Shown here piece by piece: positions 8,818 through 15,696 of a stretch of 35,587 nt of DNA (position 1 is its first letter; every line of letters begins with the position of its first letter). A program made the position numbers and the translations under genes. Where the stretch lies: IMG/VR virus record IMGVR_UViG_3300005096_000136, positions 1-35,587 of that record; one strand, written 5' to 3'. The notes under the pieces are model-generated. The model saw only the letters and a program-made list of their open reading frames with translations, was not told the origin of the DNA and made no database searches. This stretch comes from a virus.

Positions 8818-9275
8818 TATGCACCTCCTCCCAGCCGTTCAATCTCCCTCTCCAGCTCCTCGTCGCTTAAGTTTTTAAACTGGTGACGGTGGTCATGCCG
8901 CTCTGGGGCATAATGTCCGCCCAGTTTTATCAGTTGCTCATTTGCTAAAATTGCGTTTCTGGAATCAAAGACGTAATGGCCAAGCGCTTCGCCCTTCTTG
9001 TCCCTCGCTTCAGCGACTTCCATACAACGGTCAAGGATTTCCTGGGCAGTGCTTACACGCTCTTCGTAGGTATTTGTGAGTTTTTCGGAGGTTTTTTTTC
9101 GGCGGGATTTTATATATTTTTTAACTTCAGCATTTTTCAACAGCCGTTGGCCTTGGGAATACGCTGTTTTGGGGCTGTATTTAGCTGACTTGGCCGCTTT
9201 TGTTGCGTTTCCACCGTTTGCTAGATAGTGGTCAGCGAAGGCTTTCTGTTTGTCGGTGATTACCTTTTTGGCCAT
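8817..9275 (-). CDS. terS: Terminase small subunit, XtmA/Terminase_2-like (152 aa)
   Basis: The N-terminus LTDKQ-type helix (VITDKQKAFADHYLANGGNA TKAAKSAKYSPKTAYSQGQR) is the helix-turn-helix of the Terminase_2 small-subunit family, which recognises the pac/cos region. The remainder is helical and ends in NLSDEELEREIERLGGGA, also typical. It is the first gene of the late operon. A promoter with TGTTTCA boxes lies directly upstream; no strong Shine-Dalgarno precedes the ATG at 9275. It works with the large subunit encoded immediately downstream. Confidence 0.88.
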   Translation of the reverse strand: MAKKVITDKQKAFADHYLANGGNATKAAKSAKYSPKTAYSQGQRLLKNAEVKKYIKSRRKKTSEKLTNTYEERVSTAQEILDRCMEVAEARDKKGEALGHYVFDSRNAILANEQLIKLGGHYAPERHDHRHQFKNLSDEELEREIERLGGGA

Positions 9276-9310
9276 GTATGCAATCCGGGTAAAATAGATA
9301 TTTGCCCATC

Positions 9311-9339
9311 ATGCTACCAAATGTTTCAAGGAAACGCAA
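9311..9339 (-). promoter_or_regulatory. Candidate late promoter, minus strand
   Basis: Read on the minus strand: -35-like TTGCGT (9339-9334), a 17-base spacer, and -10-like TAGCAT (9316-9311), about 36 bases before the terS start codon. The -35 is weak (3 of 6), as expected for a promoter that needs an activator. One TGTTTCA box (9322-9328) falls in the spacer and two lie upstream. Confidence 0.45.
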
Positions 9340-9383
9340 CATCTTGTTTCATATTAATGAAACTACATGTTTCACATGAAGCG
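9322..9383. promoter_or_regulatory. Operator array: three TGTTTCA boxes at exact 23-bp spacing
   Basis: TGTTTCA occurs at 9322-9328, 9345-9351 and 9368-9374, so the starts are exactly 23 bp apart (about two helical turns). Each box forms an imperfect dyad: GTTTC-AAG-GAAAC; GTTTCAT-ATTA-ATGAAAC (9346-9363, perfect 7-bp arms); and TGTTTCACATGAAGCG (9368-9383). The third matches the bacterial parS consensus TGTTTCACGTGAAACA at 13 of 16 positions. The array overlaps the candidate late promoter, so it is probably where a late activator or repressor binds. No ParB gene is present. Confidence 0.6.
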
Positions 9384-9476
9384 TTGAAAATGATTTTTTC
9401 TCCGGCGGGGCGTGCTTATTAAAGTTTTTATACGATTTTAAGTTTGGTGCACATTTCACTCCAAATCGTAAACTTG

Positions 9477-9490
9477 CGCAAAATCGCAAA
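9477..9490. repeat. Pair of CGCAAA boxes near attP (possible extra arm site)
   Basis: CGCAAA occurs at 9477-9482 and 9485-9490, inside two similar 12-base stretches (AAATCGTAAACT, AAATCGCAAACT). The same hexamer is the core of the strong repeats at 9569 and 9731, so this may be a degenerate integrase or Xis arm site. Weak evidence. The rest of 9391-9568 is AT-rich and I see no gene in it. Confidence 0.3.
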
Positions 9491-9568
9491 CTGAACCTTA
9501 TGCTTGATGCTGGCATCCGCATTTAGCAATATAGTTTTTTATCCATTTATCTGCCTCCCGCAGATTGT

Positions 9569-9594
9569 CCGCAAAGTTCCGCAAAGCAGATTTT
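9569..9594. repeat. attP arm-type site, left copy of 26-bp direct repeat
   Basis: A 26-bp stretch is repeated without mismatch at 9731-9756. Each copy is itself a tandem of two decamers, CCGCAAAGTT and CCGCAAAGCA, followed by GATTTT. Two identical copies flanking the tRNA-derived core, next to the integrase gene, are what arm-binding sites of a tyrosine integrase look like. Confidence 0.7.
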
Positions 9595-9635
9595 GGCGCT
9601 TTTTAGATATGTTTTTTCAATTAGTTGGAGACACA

Positions 9636-9688
9636 CATCCTGCTTTGGGAGCAGGATGCCGGAGGTTCGAATCCTCTCGCCCCGACCA
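9636..9688 (+). other. attP: attP core: 3' half of tRNA-Pro(UGG)
   Basis: This is the 3' part of a tRNA. Anticodon stem CCTGC (9639-9643); loop TTTGGGA with anticodon TGG (9646-9648); GCAGG (9651-9655); variable ATGCC; T arm GGAGG-TTCGAAT-CCTCT (9661-9677); acceptor 3' strand CGCCCCG (9678-9684), A, CCA (9686-9688). The matching 5' acceptor strand (CGGGGCG) is absent upstream, so this is not a working tRNA. Integration here would rebuild the host tRNA-Pro gene. Some D-arm-like identity (AGTTGGAGAC) may extend the core left to about 9622. Confidence 0.88.
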
Positions 9689-9730
9689 TTTTTCAATGAC
9701 TTACGTTTTAAATCAGACAGTTTTGTCTGC

Positions 9731-9756
9731 CCGCAAAGTTCCGCAAAGCAGATTTT
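9731..9756. repeat. attP arm-type site, right copy of 26-bp direct repeat
   Basis: Identical to 9569-9594 and in the same orientation. It ends four bases before the integrase stop codon (9760), so integrase bound here would also sit on the end of its own gene. Spacing to the core end is about 43 bp; the left copy is about 42 bp before the core start, so the arms are placed nearly symmetrically. Confidence 0.7.
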
Positions 9757-9759
9757 TGC

Positions 9760-11094
9760 TCACTTCCTGCCCGCCTTTTTGGGTTCTGTTTTTGCAGACA
9801 GCAGGCTGTAAACGTTATCTCGATTTTTTACTGTGACTGTTTTGTATCGCTCCTGAACTACTTTCCCTGAGTTATCAAGAACGTCAGCTATCTGGTCATT
9901 ATTGGCGCCAGCTTCCGCGAGTTGAGACGCCATACTGTGTCGGGTGAACGAATACAGCGTTGCTTCCTTCGACACTTCCGCCTTGTCACGCGCCGCCGTA
10001 TACGCGGCCTGAAGCGAGTCTTTTGTATAGTGAACCCACTTCTTTGTCATTTTGTGCTGATACTCAAATATAAATGTTTGCGGGCCGTACACTCGCCCCT
10101 TTAGAGTCTTCTCTATGATATGACGCACGCGCTCCAATGGGTAAGCTGCCTCTTTTCTCTTTTTGGTCTTCAAACCATCCTTTAGGCGCTCATTGTCAAA
10201 CCGTCGCCGGGTAATGTAAATTCCGCGTCTCCAGTCCAAGTCCTGAACTTGCAAAGCTCTAATAACGCTCGGCCTGTGTCCGGTCAACATTGCAAACTCA
10301 AGTATTGGCCGGTGGCGCTTATCAGCCTTTTTTATGATTTTTAGCTGTTGTGCGCGTGTCAGCGCCACCGGCATTGTCTCATCAACGGCAATAAACGGCA
10401 TTTGCCGAGCGCGGGAAGGGATGTCTTCGTTTTCATATGCCCAGTTCAGCATTTCGCGCAGGCGACGCATCGTCCAGTTTTTAACCTTATCCGTGGTACC
10501 GGTATATTCATTAACCCATTTTTGGATAAGTCCCCGGTTTATTGTGCGGATATCATGCCGGTCAAACCACGCAAGATGTTTGAACACCCCTTTAGTGTTT
10601 TTGTAATGCCTGTGTGAAAAGTCTCCACGCTCCACACGCCCAGCCAGGTGCGCCAAATACTCCTGTGAATAATTGGCAAACCGCATCCGGTTGCGGTCTT
10701 TCTCCACATAATCACGCAGGTTGAACGTGCCGCTTTTTTTTTCTTCTTTGATCTTTTTTAGGTACCATTGCGCCATTTCGCATGTGATGGGGAATCCTTC
10801 GGAATTGTAGCTTTTGGTTACCTTCCGCTTGCCCAGGGCCTCCATGACGTCGGCCCCGGAAAACCCGACAAGCATACGCCTGGGACGCTGATTGTGACGC
10901 ACACACAAAAACCCGTTAGATTTGTTGAACCTCTCCCCGCAGTTCGGCTCCGGACATTTTTCATGCCCGCGCACCGGTTCTATCCAGACACTCATCCCAT
11001 TAACCCTGTAAGGTTGACACTCCTCCACTATCCCGCAAAGGAATGTTCCCACCAGCGAGGGGGAAAAGTCAAGGGGCTGGGCGGTTGGTATCAT
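9760..11094 (-). CDS. int: Tyrosine site-specific integrase (444 aa)
   Basis: With start ATG at 11094 (one base into the gap after the upstream TGA at 11101-11099), the protein has an N-terminal Cys/His cluster (CPEPNCGERF ... CVRH), an arm/core-binding SAM-like domain (about 135-235) and the catalytic domain. Catalytic residues visible: Arg274 (TGHRPSVIRAL), a Lys in KTKKRKEAA, Arg385 (YSFTRHSMAS), and Tyr417 (VVQERYKTV). The usual His three before the second Arg is Ser, and the usual LGH is LDN; both substitutions also occur in other prophage integrases. It acts on attP immediately downstream. It is the last gene of the early operon. Confidence 0.92.
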   Translation of the reverse strand: MIPTAQPLDFSPSLVGTFLCGIVEECQPYRVNGMSVWIEPVRGHEKCPEPNCGERFNKSNGFLCVRHNQRPRRMLVGFSGADVMEALGKRKVTKSYNSEGFPITCEMAQWYLKKIKEEKKSGTFNLRDYVEKDRNRMRFANYSQEYLAHLAGRVERGDFSHRHYKNTKGVFKHLAWFDRHDIRTINRGLIQKWVNEYTGTTDKVKNWTMRRLREMLNWAYENEDIPSRARQMPFIAVDETMPVALTRAQQLKIIKKADKRHRPILEFAMLTGHRPSVIRALQVQDLDWRRGIYITRRRFDNERLKDGLKTKKRKEAAYPLERVRHIIEKTLKGRVYGPQTFIFEYQHKMTKKWVHYTKDSLQAAYTAARDKAEVSKEATLYSFTRHSMASQLAEAGANNDQIADVLDNSGKVVQERYKTVTVKNRDNVYSLLSAKTEPKKAGRK

Positions 11095-11098
11095 GTTC

Positions 11099-11263
11099 TC
11101 ACGCTTCCGGCTTTTCCACAGGAATAAAATCGCCACATTGTGACTGGTCTTTTTCCCTGCCAAAAATGGAATAATACTGCCATTTACTCGGTGTTGCTAT
11201 ATACCGATAACAAGTGTTTGCGCTGGGGCATTTTTTGTCCAGGCACATTGATATATCAGGCAT
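11099..11263 (-). CDS. Small Cys-rich phage protein (54 aa)
   Basis: ATG at 11263 follows a strong GGAGGTGGTGA ribosome site. The protein starts MPDISMCLDKKCPSANTCYR and has one more Cys (SQCGDF), giving a C-x4-C-x5-C ... C pattern that probably binds zinc. Small proteins opening with M(P)xxxMCxDxxCPS are common in phage early regions; no function is known to me. Its stop is five bases from the integrase start, so the two are likely co-translated. Confidence 0.7.
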   Translation of the reverse strand: MPDISMCLDKKCPSANTCYRYIATPSKWQYYSIFGREKDQSQCGDFIPVEKPEA

Positions 11264-11278
11264 TCACCACCTCCGTTA

Positions 11279-11563
11279 TTAATAACCATCAAATTCTTTT
11301 AACTTATCAAACTCTTTTTTAGACATTGGCTTTTGGGATAGAGTTATTAAACATTCACTAGATTCAAGCATTTCACTGAGATGATTCCTTGTGTGTTCAA
11401 TGGCATCCTCAAGATTATCGAAGACGACTTTAGCCCCTTCAAACTCCACTACCCATGCTGTGATGAAACCACTATGCTCCGCACAGGTGTTTTCCGTGGG
11501 GATGTGAACAACATGGGAAAGTCCACGACACTCGACACAATCTGATTTATCTGAAAATTTCAC
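11279..11563 (-). CDS. Unknown early protein (94 aa)
   Basis: I chose the GTG at 11563, which has GGAGGTGAAAAC before it; a more upstream in-frame ATG (11581) would bury this ribosome site. CVEC near the N-terminus and a later Cys/His (CAEH) suggest a small zinc-binding knuckle, followed by a beta strand pair and a helix (LEDAIEHTRNHLSEML). No family recognised. It lies between the pentapeptide-repeat gene and the Cys-rich 54-aa gene in the early operon. Confidence 0.6.
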   Translation of the reverse strand: MKFSDKSDCVECRGLSHVVHIPTENTCAEHSGFITAWVVEFEGAKVVFDNLEDAIEHTRNHLSEMLESSECLITLSQKPMSKKEFDKLKEFDGY

Positions 11564-11595
11564 GTTTTCACCTCCGTCCATTCTATTTCAAGCAT
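11560..11595 (-). CDS. Possible 11-codon coupling ORF
   Basis: A strong site (CGGAGGTGGTGG) precedes ATG at 11595. The 11-codon ORF ends in TGA that overlaps the GTG start of the next gene (GTGA at 11563-11560). The same CGGAGGTGGTG(A/G)ATGC element recurs before the 54-aa gene at 11263. It may be a translation-coupling leader rather than a functional peptide. The rest of 11596-11674 holds only very short frames. Confidence 0.3.
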   Translation of the reverse strand: MLEIEWTEVKT

Positions 11596-11674
11596 CCACC
11601 ACCTCCGAATCTACCATTCTGGGTTTTGTTTCATTCAAAAGCGGCGCGTTTTCCCTGTACATACGCTTGCGTAT

Positions 11675-12676
11675 TCATTCAGAAACCGCTTTGTGGTTTA
11701 TGCCAAGTTCAGCTAAATTCTTTTCCCCAACGATTTTACATTTGCGGACACGAAACTTACCGTCTGTGTTCACGGGTATTATTATTTGATCGGCTGTTGT
11801 AAACTCAGCGACAAAAATACGCCAGCCTTCGCCATGTCCATTACCTGAAATATATTCTCGGAGGCACCAGTCAAGCGTTGCCAGGTTTATTCCCGCCGCA
11901 CACCCTTTTTCAATGTCCGTATTGATTTCTGTCTCTTCAACTTCTTGACCTATCTCATATTTAACTCCGCCACGATGGACGCCTTCACCGTTTTTGTCGA
12001 CCAGTTTATAAGCGCGGATAGGTCCTATTTGATCGTTTAACATCATTAGGGGGCTTGTTAAATACCGGTTAAGGCCTTTGGCAGACGTCAGGTTGGCAGA
12101 CGTCAGGTCGGCAGACGTCAGGTTGGCAGACGTCAGGTCGGCAGACCTCAGGTTGGCATACCTCAGGTCGGCATACCTCAGGTCGGCAGACCTCAGGTCG
12201 GCAGACCTCAGGTCGGCAGACCTCAGGTCGGCAGACGTCAGGTTGGCAGACGTCAGGTTGGCAGACGTCAGGTTGGCAGACGTCAGGTCGGCATGCCTCA
12301 GGTCGGCAGACCTCAGGTCGGCAGACCTCAGGTCGGCAGACGTCAGGTTGGCAGACGTCAGGTCGGCAGACCTCAGGTTGGCAGACCTCAGGTCGGCATA
12401 CCTCAGGTCGGCAGACCTCAGGTTGGCATACCTCAGGTTGGCATACCTCAGGTCGGCATACCTCAGGTCGGCAGACCTCAGGTCGGCAGACGTCAGGTCG
12501 GCAGACCTCAGGTTGGCATACCTCAGGTTGGCATACCTCAGGTCGGCAGACCTCAGGTCGGCAGACCTCAGGTCGGCAGACGTTTTTATCGCCGCTTCAA
12601 CTGTCAATCGCAGGCTTTCAAACTCGCCGCTAAATAAAATATTTCCGTTGAATCTATTTTTTATCTCAACTTTCAT
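11675..12676 (-). CDS. Pentapeptide-repeat protein with C-terminal domain (333 aa)
   Basis: The N-terminal 32 residues (MKVEIKNRFNGNILFSGEFE...) are a conserved lead-in for phage pentapeptide proteins. Then come 33 pentads of type (S/Y/H)A(D/N)L(R/T), about residues 33-198, expected to fold as a right-handed quadrilateral beta-helix. The C-terminal 130 residues form a separate globular domain (YKLVDKNGEGVHRGGVKYEI ... GHGEGWRIFVAEFTTADQII) found after such repeats in other phage proteins (DUF5758-like, from memory). Some pentapeptide proteins mimic DNA and bind gyrase; whether this one does is unknown. ATG overlaps the upstream stop (TAATG). Confidence 0.85.
   Translation of the reverse strand: MKVEIKNRFNGNILFSGEFESLRLTVEAAIKTSADLRSADLRSADLRYANLRYANLRSADLTSADLRSADLRYADLRYANLRYANLRSADLRYADLRSANLRSADLTSANLTSADLRSADLRSADLRHADLTSANLTSANLTSANLTSADLRSADLRSADLRSADLRYADLRYANLRSADLTSANLTSADLTSANLTSAKGLNRYLTSPLMMLNDQIGPIRAYKLVDKNGEGVHRGGVKYEIGQEVEETEINTDIEKGCAAGINLATLDWCLREYISGNGHGEGWRIFVAEFTTADQIIIPVNTDGKFRVRKCKIVGEKNLAELGINHKAVSE
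12081..12582. repeat. 15-bp coding tandem repeat, about 33 units
   Basis: The DNA behind the pentads is a 15-bp repeat; the plus-strand unit is GCAGACCTCAGGTCG with variants. Across all units only three codons vary, each between fixed alternatives: TCT/TAT/CAT, GAC/AAC and AGG/ACG. The GCC (Ala) and CTG (Leu) codons never change. The array is likely unstable by slippage or recombination. Confidence 0.9.
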
Positions 12677-12876
12677 TATCCCTCGTTCTGTTGCGTTAAC
12701 TTTTTCTTCAACAACCTCTTAGCTTCTTCGCTGATAGCTTTCAGTGCGAGATACTTTCTTGTCAGCGCATCGCTACCCCCTTCTTCGAGCCAAAACTCAT
12801 GCCCCTTCGCCATGTCATCAACTTTTTTTGTCAGCGCAAGAAGCATGTCAGTCAGTTGTTTTTTTGCTTTTGCCAT
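12676..12876 (-). CDS. Small helical early protein (66 aa)
   Basis: Basic and almost fully helical (MAKAKKQLTDMLLALTKKVD ... KAISEEAKRLLKKKLTQQNE). No known domain. An AAGGAGC site precedes ATG at 12876, which lies inside the end of the replication gene (overlap 29 bp); the stop overlaps the next ATG. Position between the replication protein and the pentapeptide protein suggests a replication or regulatory accessory role by context only. Confidence 0.6.
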   Translation of the reverse strand: MAKAKKQLTDMLLALTKKVDDMAKGHEFWLEEGGSDALTRKYLALKAISEEAKRLLKKKLTQQNEG

Positions 12877-13612
12877 CTTTTGCTCCTTCGGTTATCTCTC
12901 GGAACTTCTTCATGTATTTACCCAGCGCCTGCTTTCTATCCTCGTCAGACTCACGTAAAATTTTCTTCTTGTGATACTCCCACTTCTGAGCCTCCGCCAC
13001 GTCTGCGGCACGCACAGCGCTGATCTGCAACTGCCCGTTATCAGGTTTGATATAATCCATTCCACGTATCAGCCAGTTCTTAAATCTTCCGCTCCAATTC
13101 GTGTCCACAGTTCCAGAACCGATAAATTTGTTTTTGAATTTCTCTATCTCCCAATCGAGATTGAGCGTGATATTTTTTTCTGCGGCCCACTTCGTCATTT
13201 CTTCGGTCAAACGAAAATCAAGGGGCAAGGTTCTCCCCTTCTTGTTTTCAGTCTTAGGATTTAGGATTAAAGAGGTGGTACGCTTGTGGTTCGGCGGTGG
13301 TACGCTTGTGGTTCGGCGGTGGCTTCTTTTGCCACCTAACCTGTTGATTATTATGCGTGCGGGTGGTTTCTTCCCGGTATCAGGGTGGTACGCTTGTGGT
13401 TCGGTGGTGGTACGCTTAACTCTTTTCAAAAAATTTCGCACTCGTGTCCTGCCCCAGCCCCATTGCTGTGAGTAGTGACGTTCAGATTTTTCAACCCCCT
13501 TGTCGAAATCAACCTGTAGCACGAACATAGCCTCCACTTCGGAATATTCCCTGTTGGTCGGCAGATAGAACACCAGAGTCTTGTCTATCGGAACCCATCC
13601 ACCTTGATCCAT
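12848..13612 (-). CDS. O-like phage replication initiator (254 aa)
   Basis: The N-terminal about 65 residues look like a winged helix in which FDKGVEKSERHYSQQWGWGR leads into a recognition helix (TRVRNFLKRVKR). A low-complexity Thr/Pro/basic linker (about 67-115) is the part encoded by the iterons. The C-terminal region (LPLDFRLTEEMTKWAAEKN ... VDTNWSGRFKNWLIRGMDYI) carries the 'W...F.NWLRxG' pattern shared by phage replication O/DnaT-like proteins. It probably binds the iterons inside its own gene and recruits the host helicase. No phage helicase or loader gene was found. ATG directly follows the stop of the upstream 59-aa gene. Confidence 0.7.
   Translation of the reverse strand: MDQGGWVPIDKTLVFYLPTNREYSEVEAMFVLQVDFDKGVEKSERHYSQQWGWGRTRVRNFLKRVKRTTTEPQAYHPDTGKKPPARIIINRLGGKRSHRRTTSVPPPNHKRTTSLILNPKTENKKGRTLPLDFRLTEEMTKWAAEKNITLNLDWEIEKFKNKFIGSGTVDTNWSGRFKNWLIRGMDYIKPDNGQLQISAVRAADVAEAQKWEYHKKKILRESDEDRKQALGKYMKKFREITEGAKDGKSKKTTD
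13274..13427. repeat. Iteron-like direct repeats, candidate replication origin
   Basis: GGTGGTACGCTTGTGG-type 22-bp units occur at 13274-13295, 13296-13317 (tandem, identical) and 13384-13405, plus a partial copy at 13406-13417 (GGTGGTACGCTT). They lie inside the O-like gene, the arrangement of the lambda origin, with AT-rich DNA (AAAAAATTT) just beyond at 13429-13437. Direct repeats, spacing and gene context all point to initiator binding sites. Confidence 0.65.
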
Positions 13613-13792
13613 TCATTTCCCTTTACCCACAATAGCGTCTATCGTTTCCTGATTTAGCTCTCCTTCTGGCACCAGCGCCTCTTCGCATTCGATTAGTGGT
13701 GAGAATGCCAGGACAAAAACAACCAGCGTCCGCACAACAACAGCGCAGGCGCAAAGTGTCACGATAAAAACCTCAGATATAGAAAGTTCCAT
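13613..13792 (-). CDS. Small single-pass membrane protein (59 aa)
   Basis: The start ATG (13792) follows TAGGGAAA. One hydrophobic helix covers residues about 8-34 (VFIVTLCACAVVVRTLVVFV), interrupted by a single Arg, followed by an acidic tail (EALVPEGELNQETIDAIVGK). Its TGA is immediately followed by the ATG of the replication gene, so they are coupled. Function unknown; small membrane peptides in early operons can affect the host membrane or lysogeny. The adjoining 13793-13894 shows no gene. Confidence 0.55.
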   Translation of the reverse strand: MELSISEVFIVTLCACAVVVRTLVVFVLAFSPLIECEEALVPEGELNQETIDAIVGKGK

Positions 13793-13894
13793 GATTTTTC
13801 CCTATAAGAAGCGTCACACGACCGTCATGCAACAGCGAAGGAGAAGCAAAAGGCGCAATACTTTTACTGTCTCCCTCGCGCACAGCCGCAAAAG

Positions 13895-14200
13895 TTAGTG
13901 ATCCAGTGGAGCAGTGGTTTTCCCTTGAACCATGTGTGCTGGCTCCGCCAGCTCATCCGAAAGGTCGTCGACGATATTGATATCGATTCCAGGCGAATCA
14001 TAGGCAGTAGCGGCGGACTGTATAGCCTGGTCTCTCCTTCTCGCGCGGGCCTTCATTACAAGGTTAAAAGCATCGACAACAGAATCTATACTTTTCCCTG
14101 CTATCACCGTCACGATCTTTCGTGCCAGCGCCAGCACTTCCTTTGTCGGCTTTGGTGCTTTTTCTTCCGTCACTTTTTTTAAATTCTGCCTTGCTTCCAC
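13895..14200 (-). CDS. Unknown early protein (101 aa)
   Basis: GTG at 14200 has AAGGAAAG in front; a TTG further upstream (14215) would overlap that site. The product has a basic N-terminus, a central helix (EVLALARKIVTVIAGKSIDS VVDAF), a basic RARRRDQ segment and an acidic end (INIVDDLSDELAEPAH). No domain recognised; possibly nucleic-acid binding by charge, which is speculation. Confidence 0.55.
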   Translation of the reverse strand: MEARQNLKKVTEEKAPKPTKEVLALARKIVTVIAGKSIDSVVDAFNLVMKARARRRDQAIQSAATAYDSPGIDINIVDDLSDELAEPAHMVQGKTTAPLDH

Positions 14201-14238
14201 TTTCTTTCCTTTCAAAAAAATAATAGTAGGTAAAACTT

Positions 14239-14445
14239 CTAGATTTTGTTTTCGTCGAGCTTATGTTCCCCGCACCAATCGCCGCGAAACATCACTGGCC
14301 ATCCTTTCATCGTTGGTGCATTTCGGCGACACCTTCCGAGTTTTCCTTCACCAGTCTCATCATCGATTGGTATTTTTGCCACAAAATACATGCACGCTTG
14401 GCACCGCATCTCAGCGGTGCGATGCCTCCACTTGTCTTCGCTCAT
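14239..14445 (-). CDS. Small zinc-binding protein (68 aa)
   Basis: The Cys pattern CQAC ... C(RRNAP) ... WCGEHK looks like one zinc site. The core RCRRNAPTMKGWPVMFRGDW CGEH belongs to a very common group of small phage proteins ('GxCRRxxP ... WCGxF'). Function of the group is unknown to me. It lies in the early operon between DUF2303 and an unknown gene. Confidence 0.7.
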   Translation of the reverse strand: MSEDKWRHRTAEMRCQACMYFVAKIPIDDETGEGKLGRCRRNAPTMKGWPVMFRGDWCGEHKLDENKI

Positions 14446-14468
14446 AATTCTCTTCTCCTGTTGCTACG

Positions 14469-15362
14469 TTACAAATTCACCTTCGGAATCGTTGGCACTC
14501 CTAATGTGATTTTGGTTTTACACTCCGTCTCTATGCGCGCCAACGCCATATCAAAACCCTCTTTGATAATTTCGTGTGGTCGCTCTATCTCGTACCACAA
14601 CTTTATCGCTCCACCATTTATGCGGAATCTGAGTCGAGCGGTGATTTCCACTGCCGGTTCGCCAAAAAAGACAGGAACCTTAAAAGTGAATTTGGATGGT
14701 ATTTTTTCATTGCCCGCAGTGGCGTTTGACGTGTCCTCGTAAGACAGTTGCACGTCGCCATTTTCCAGTCGGATGTGGCTTTTGTAGGAAACGTTCGGCT
14801 TAGCCTCAAAACCAAGCGCCATGGTTAACATGACGCCACCTTCCGGTTTCACAAAATCAGGCACCCTGTCCTCCACCATCTGAGCAAAGGACACCTGATC
14901 CATTTTCTCGCCGTTAGTCTCGATCCACCTTTTCCACTCCGGCGATAATTTCATGGAATAAAGCACACGATGGTGCCCCCAGCCCGGGGCGCCCTTAGCA
15001 CCAACCTGGTGATAATCCAATACAGCTGAAAAAGTGGCGCTACTTTCGGAGACCAGACCAAATATCCTGCTTACCCCCTCAACCTTGTAGTCGTCAAAAT
15101 ACCGGATGAAGCTATCCGTCGCCACAATCTCAACATCGGCACGGCGATCTTCTGGCGGGGGAAGGAGGTGCTCCAAGCTCTCCACCTCCATACCTTCCGG
15201 TAACAATACAAAGGGGATACCATTCGATATTTTCAGCCCTCCAGCTGGTGAATGCGGCTTGGCCGCCAGGGTTGCAAACTTTTCTCCTGCCTCTAGCGCT
15301 ACCCTGATATCGCTCTCTTTTTCTGTCGGCTCCAAGTCGCCCTCCACTCCGCTCCTTTTCAT
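14469..15362 (-). CDS. DUF2303 (YfdQ-like) phage protein (297 aa)
   Basis: Motifs seen in the DUF2303 family: LPEGMEVESLEHLLPPPEDR near residue 55-75, a FSAVLDYHQ-type strand followed by WGHHRVLYSMKLSPEWKRW, and a helix-rich C-terminus. Length (about 300) is normal. It is a recurrent neighbour of early genes in temperate phages and prophages (E. coli CPS-53 YfdQ is one); the biochemical role is not established. ATG overlaps the upstream stop by ATGA with GGAGGAAAAGC as ribosome site. Confidence 0.8.
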   Translation of the reverse strand: MKRSGVEGDLEPTEKESDIRVALEAGEKFATLAAKPHSPAGGLKISNGIPFVLLPEGMEVESLEHLLPPPEDRRADVEIVATDSFIRYFDDYKVEGVSRIFGLVSESSATFSAVLDYHQVGAKGAPGWGHHRVLYSMKLSPEWKRWIETNGEKMDQVSFAQMVEDRVPDFVKPEGGVMLTMALGFEAKPNVSYKSHIRLENGDVQLSYEDTSNATAGNEKIPSKFTFKVPVFFGEPAVEITARLRFRINGGAIKLWYEIERPHEIIKEGFDMALARIETECKTKITLGVPTIPKVNL

Positions 15363-15694
15363 GCTTTTCCTCCAATCTGTGCTACTTTGTTGTTTTCTTC
15401 GCCTGCGTCAAAAAGCCCTGTCTGTTTTGGATGTAGCAATTGCAGTCCGCCATCCTCGCCAATAAAATAACTCTGTTTTTCAGGCGGGAAAGATGGCTGT
15501 TTGTTTCTCACAGTTGCTTCCACAGTCACTGCGCCGCTTCGTCCGGGTGGGTATATTTTCAGAGCAAGAGAGATTTCACCCACCCTGCCCGTCTCTTGCA
15601 CCGCTCCAACAACGGAGCGGTAAACGTCATTGAGTTCGCCTAACAGGGATCCATCCCTGTAGCCCTCAACCACACTTGTAAAGGTATTTTTCAT
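15359..15694 (-). CDS. Unknown protein paired with DUF2303 (111 aa)
   Basis: The centre (ISLALKIYPPGRSGAVTVEA TV) and the end (SYFIGEDGGLQLLHPKQ) match the usual look of the small protein that precedes DUF2303 genes in other phages. Beta-rich with a short helix at the start. Function unknown. It overlaps DUF2303 by 4 bp (ATGA), so the pair is co-translated and may act together. Confidence 0.65.
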   Translation of the reverse strand: MKNTFTSVVEGYRDGSLLGELNDVYRSVVGAVQETGRVGEISLALKIYPPGRSGAVTVEATVRNKQPSFPPEKQSYFIGEDGGLQLLHPKQTGLFDAGEENNKVAQIGGKA

Positions 15695-15696
15695 GT

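Noticed and set aside
9322-9383. Evidence that this is a phage-plasmid with its own ParABS
   Set aside because: The boxes resemble parS, but no ParA or ParB gene is encoded and an integrase with attP is present.
9636-9688. Functional tRNA-Pro gene
   Set aside because: The anticodon and T arms are perfect, but no 5' acceptor strand or proper D arm exists upstream; it is the attP core.
12081-12582. CRISPR array or non-coding minisatellite
   Set aside because: Units are 15 bp without spacers and encode in-frame pentapeptides within a gene having conserved ends.
12078-12722. Plus-strand repeat protein (LADVR/SADLR frame)
   Set aside because: It only reflects the repeat on the opposite strand; it has no conserved ends or ribosome site and opposes the operon direction.
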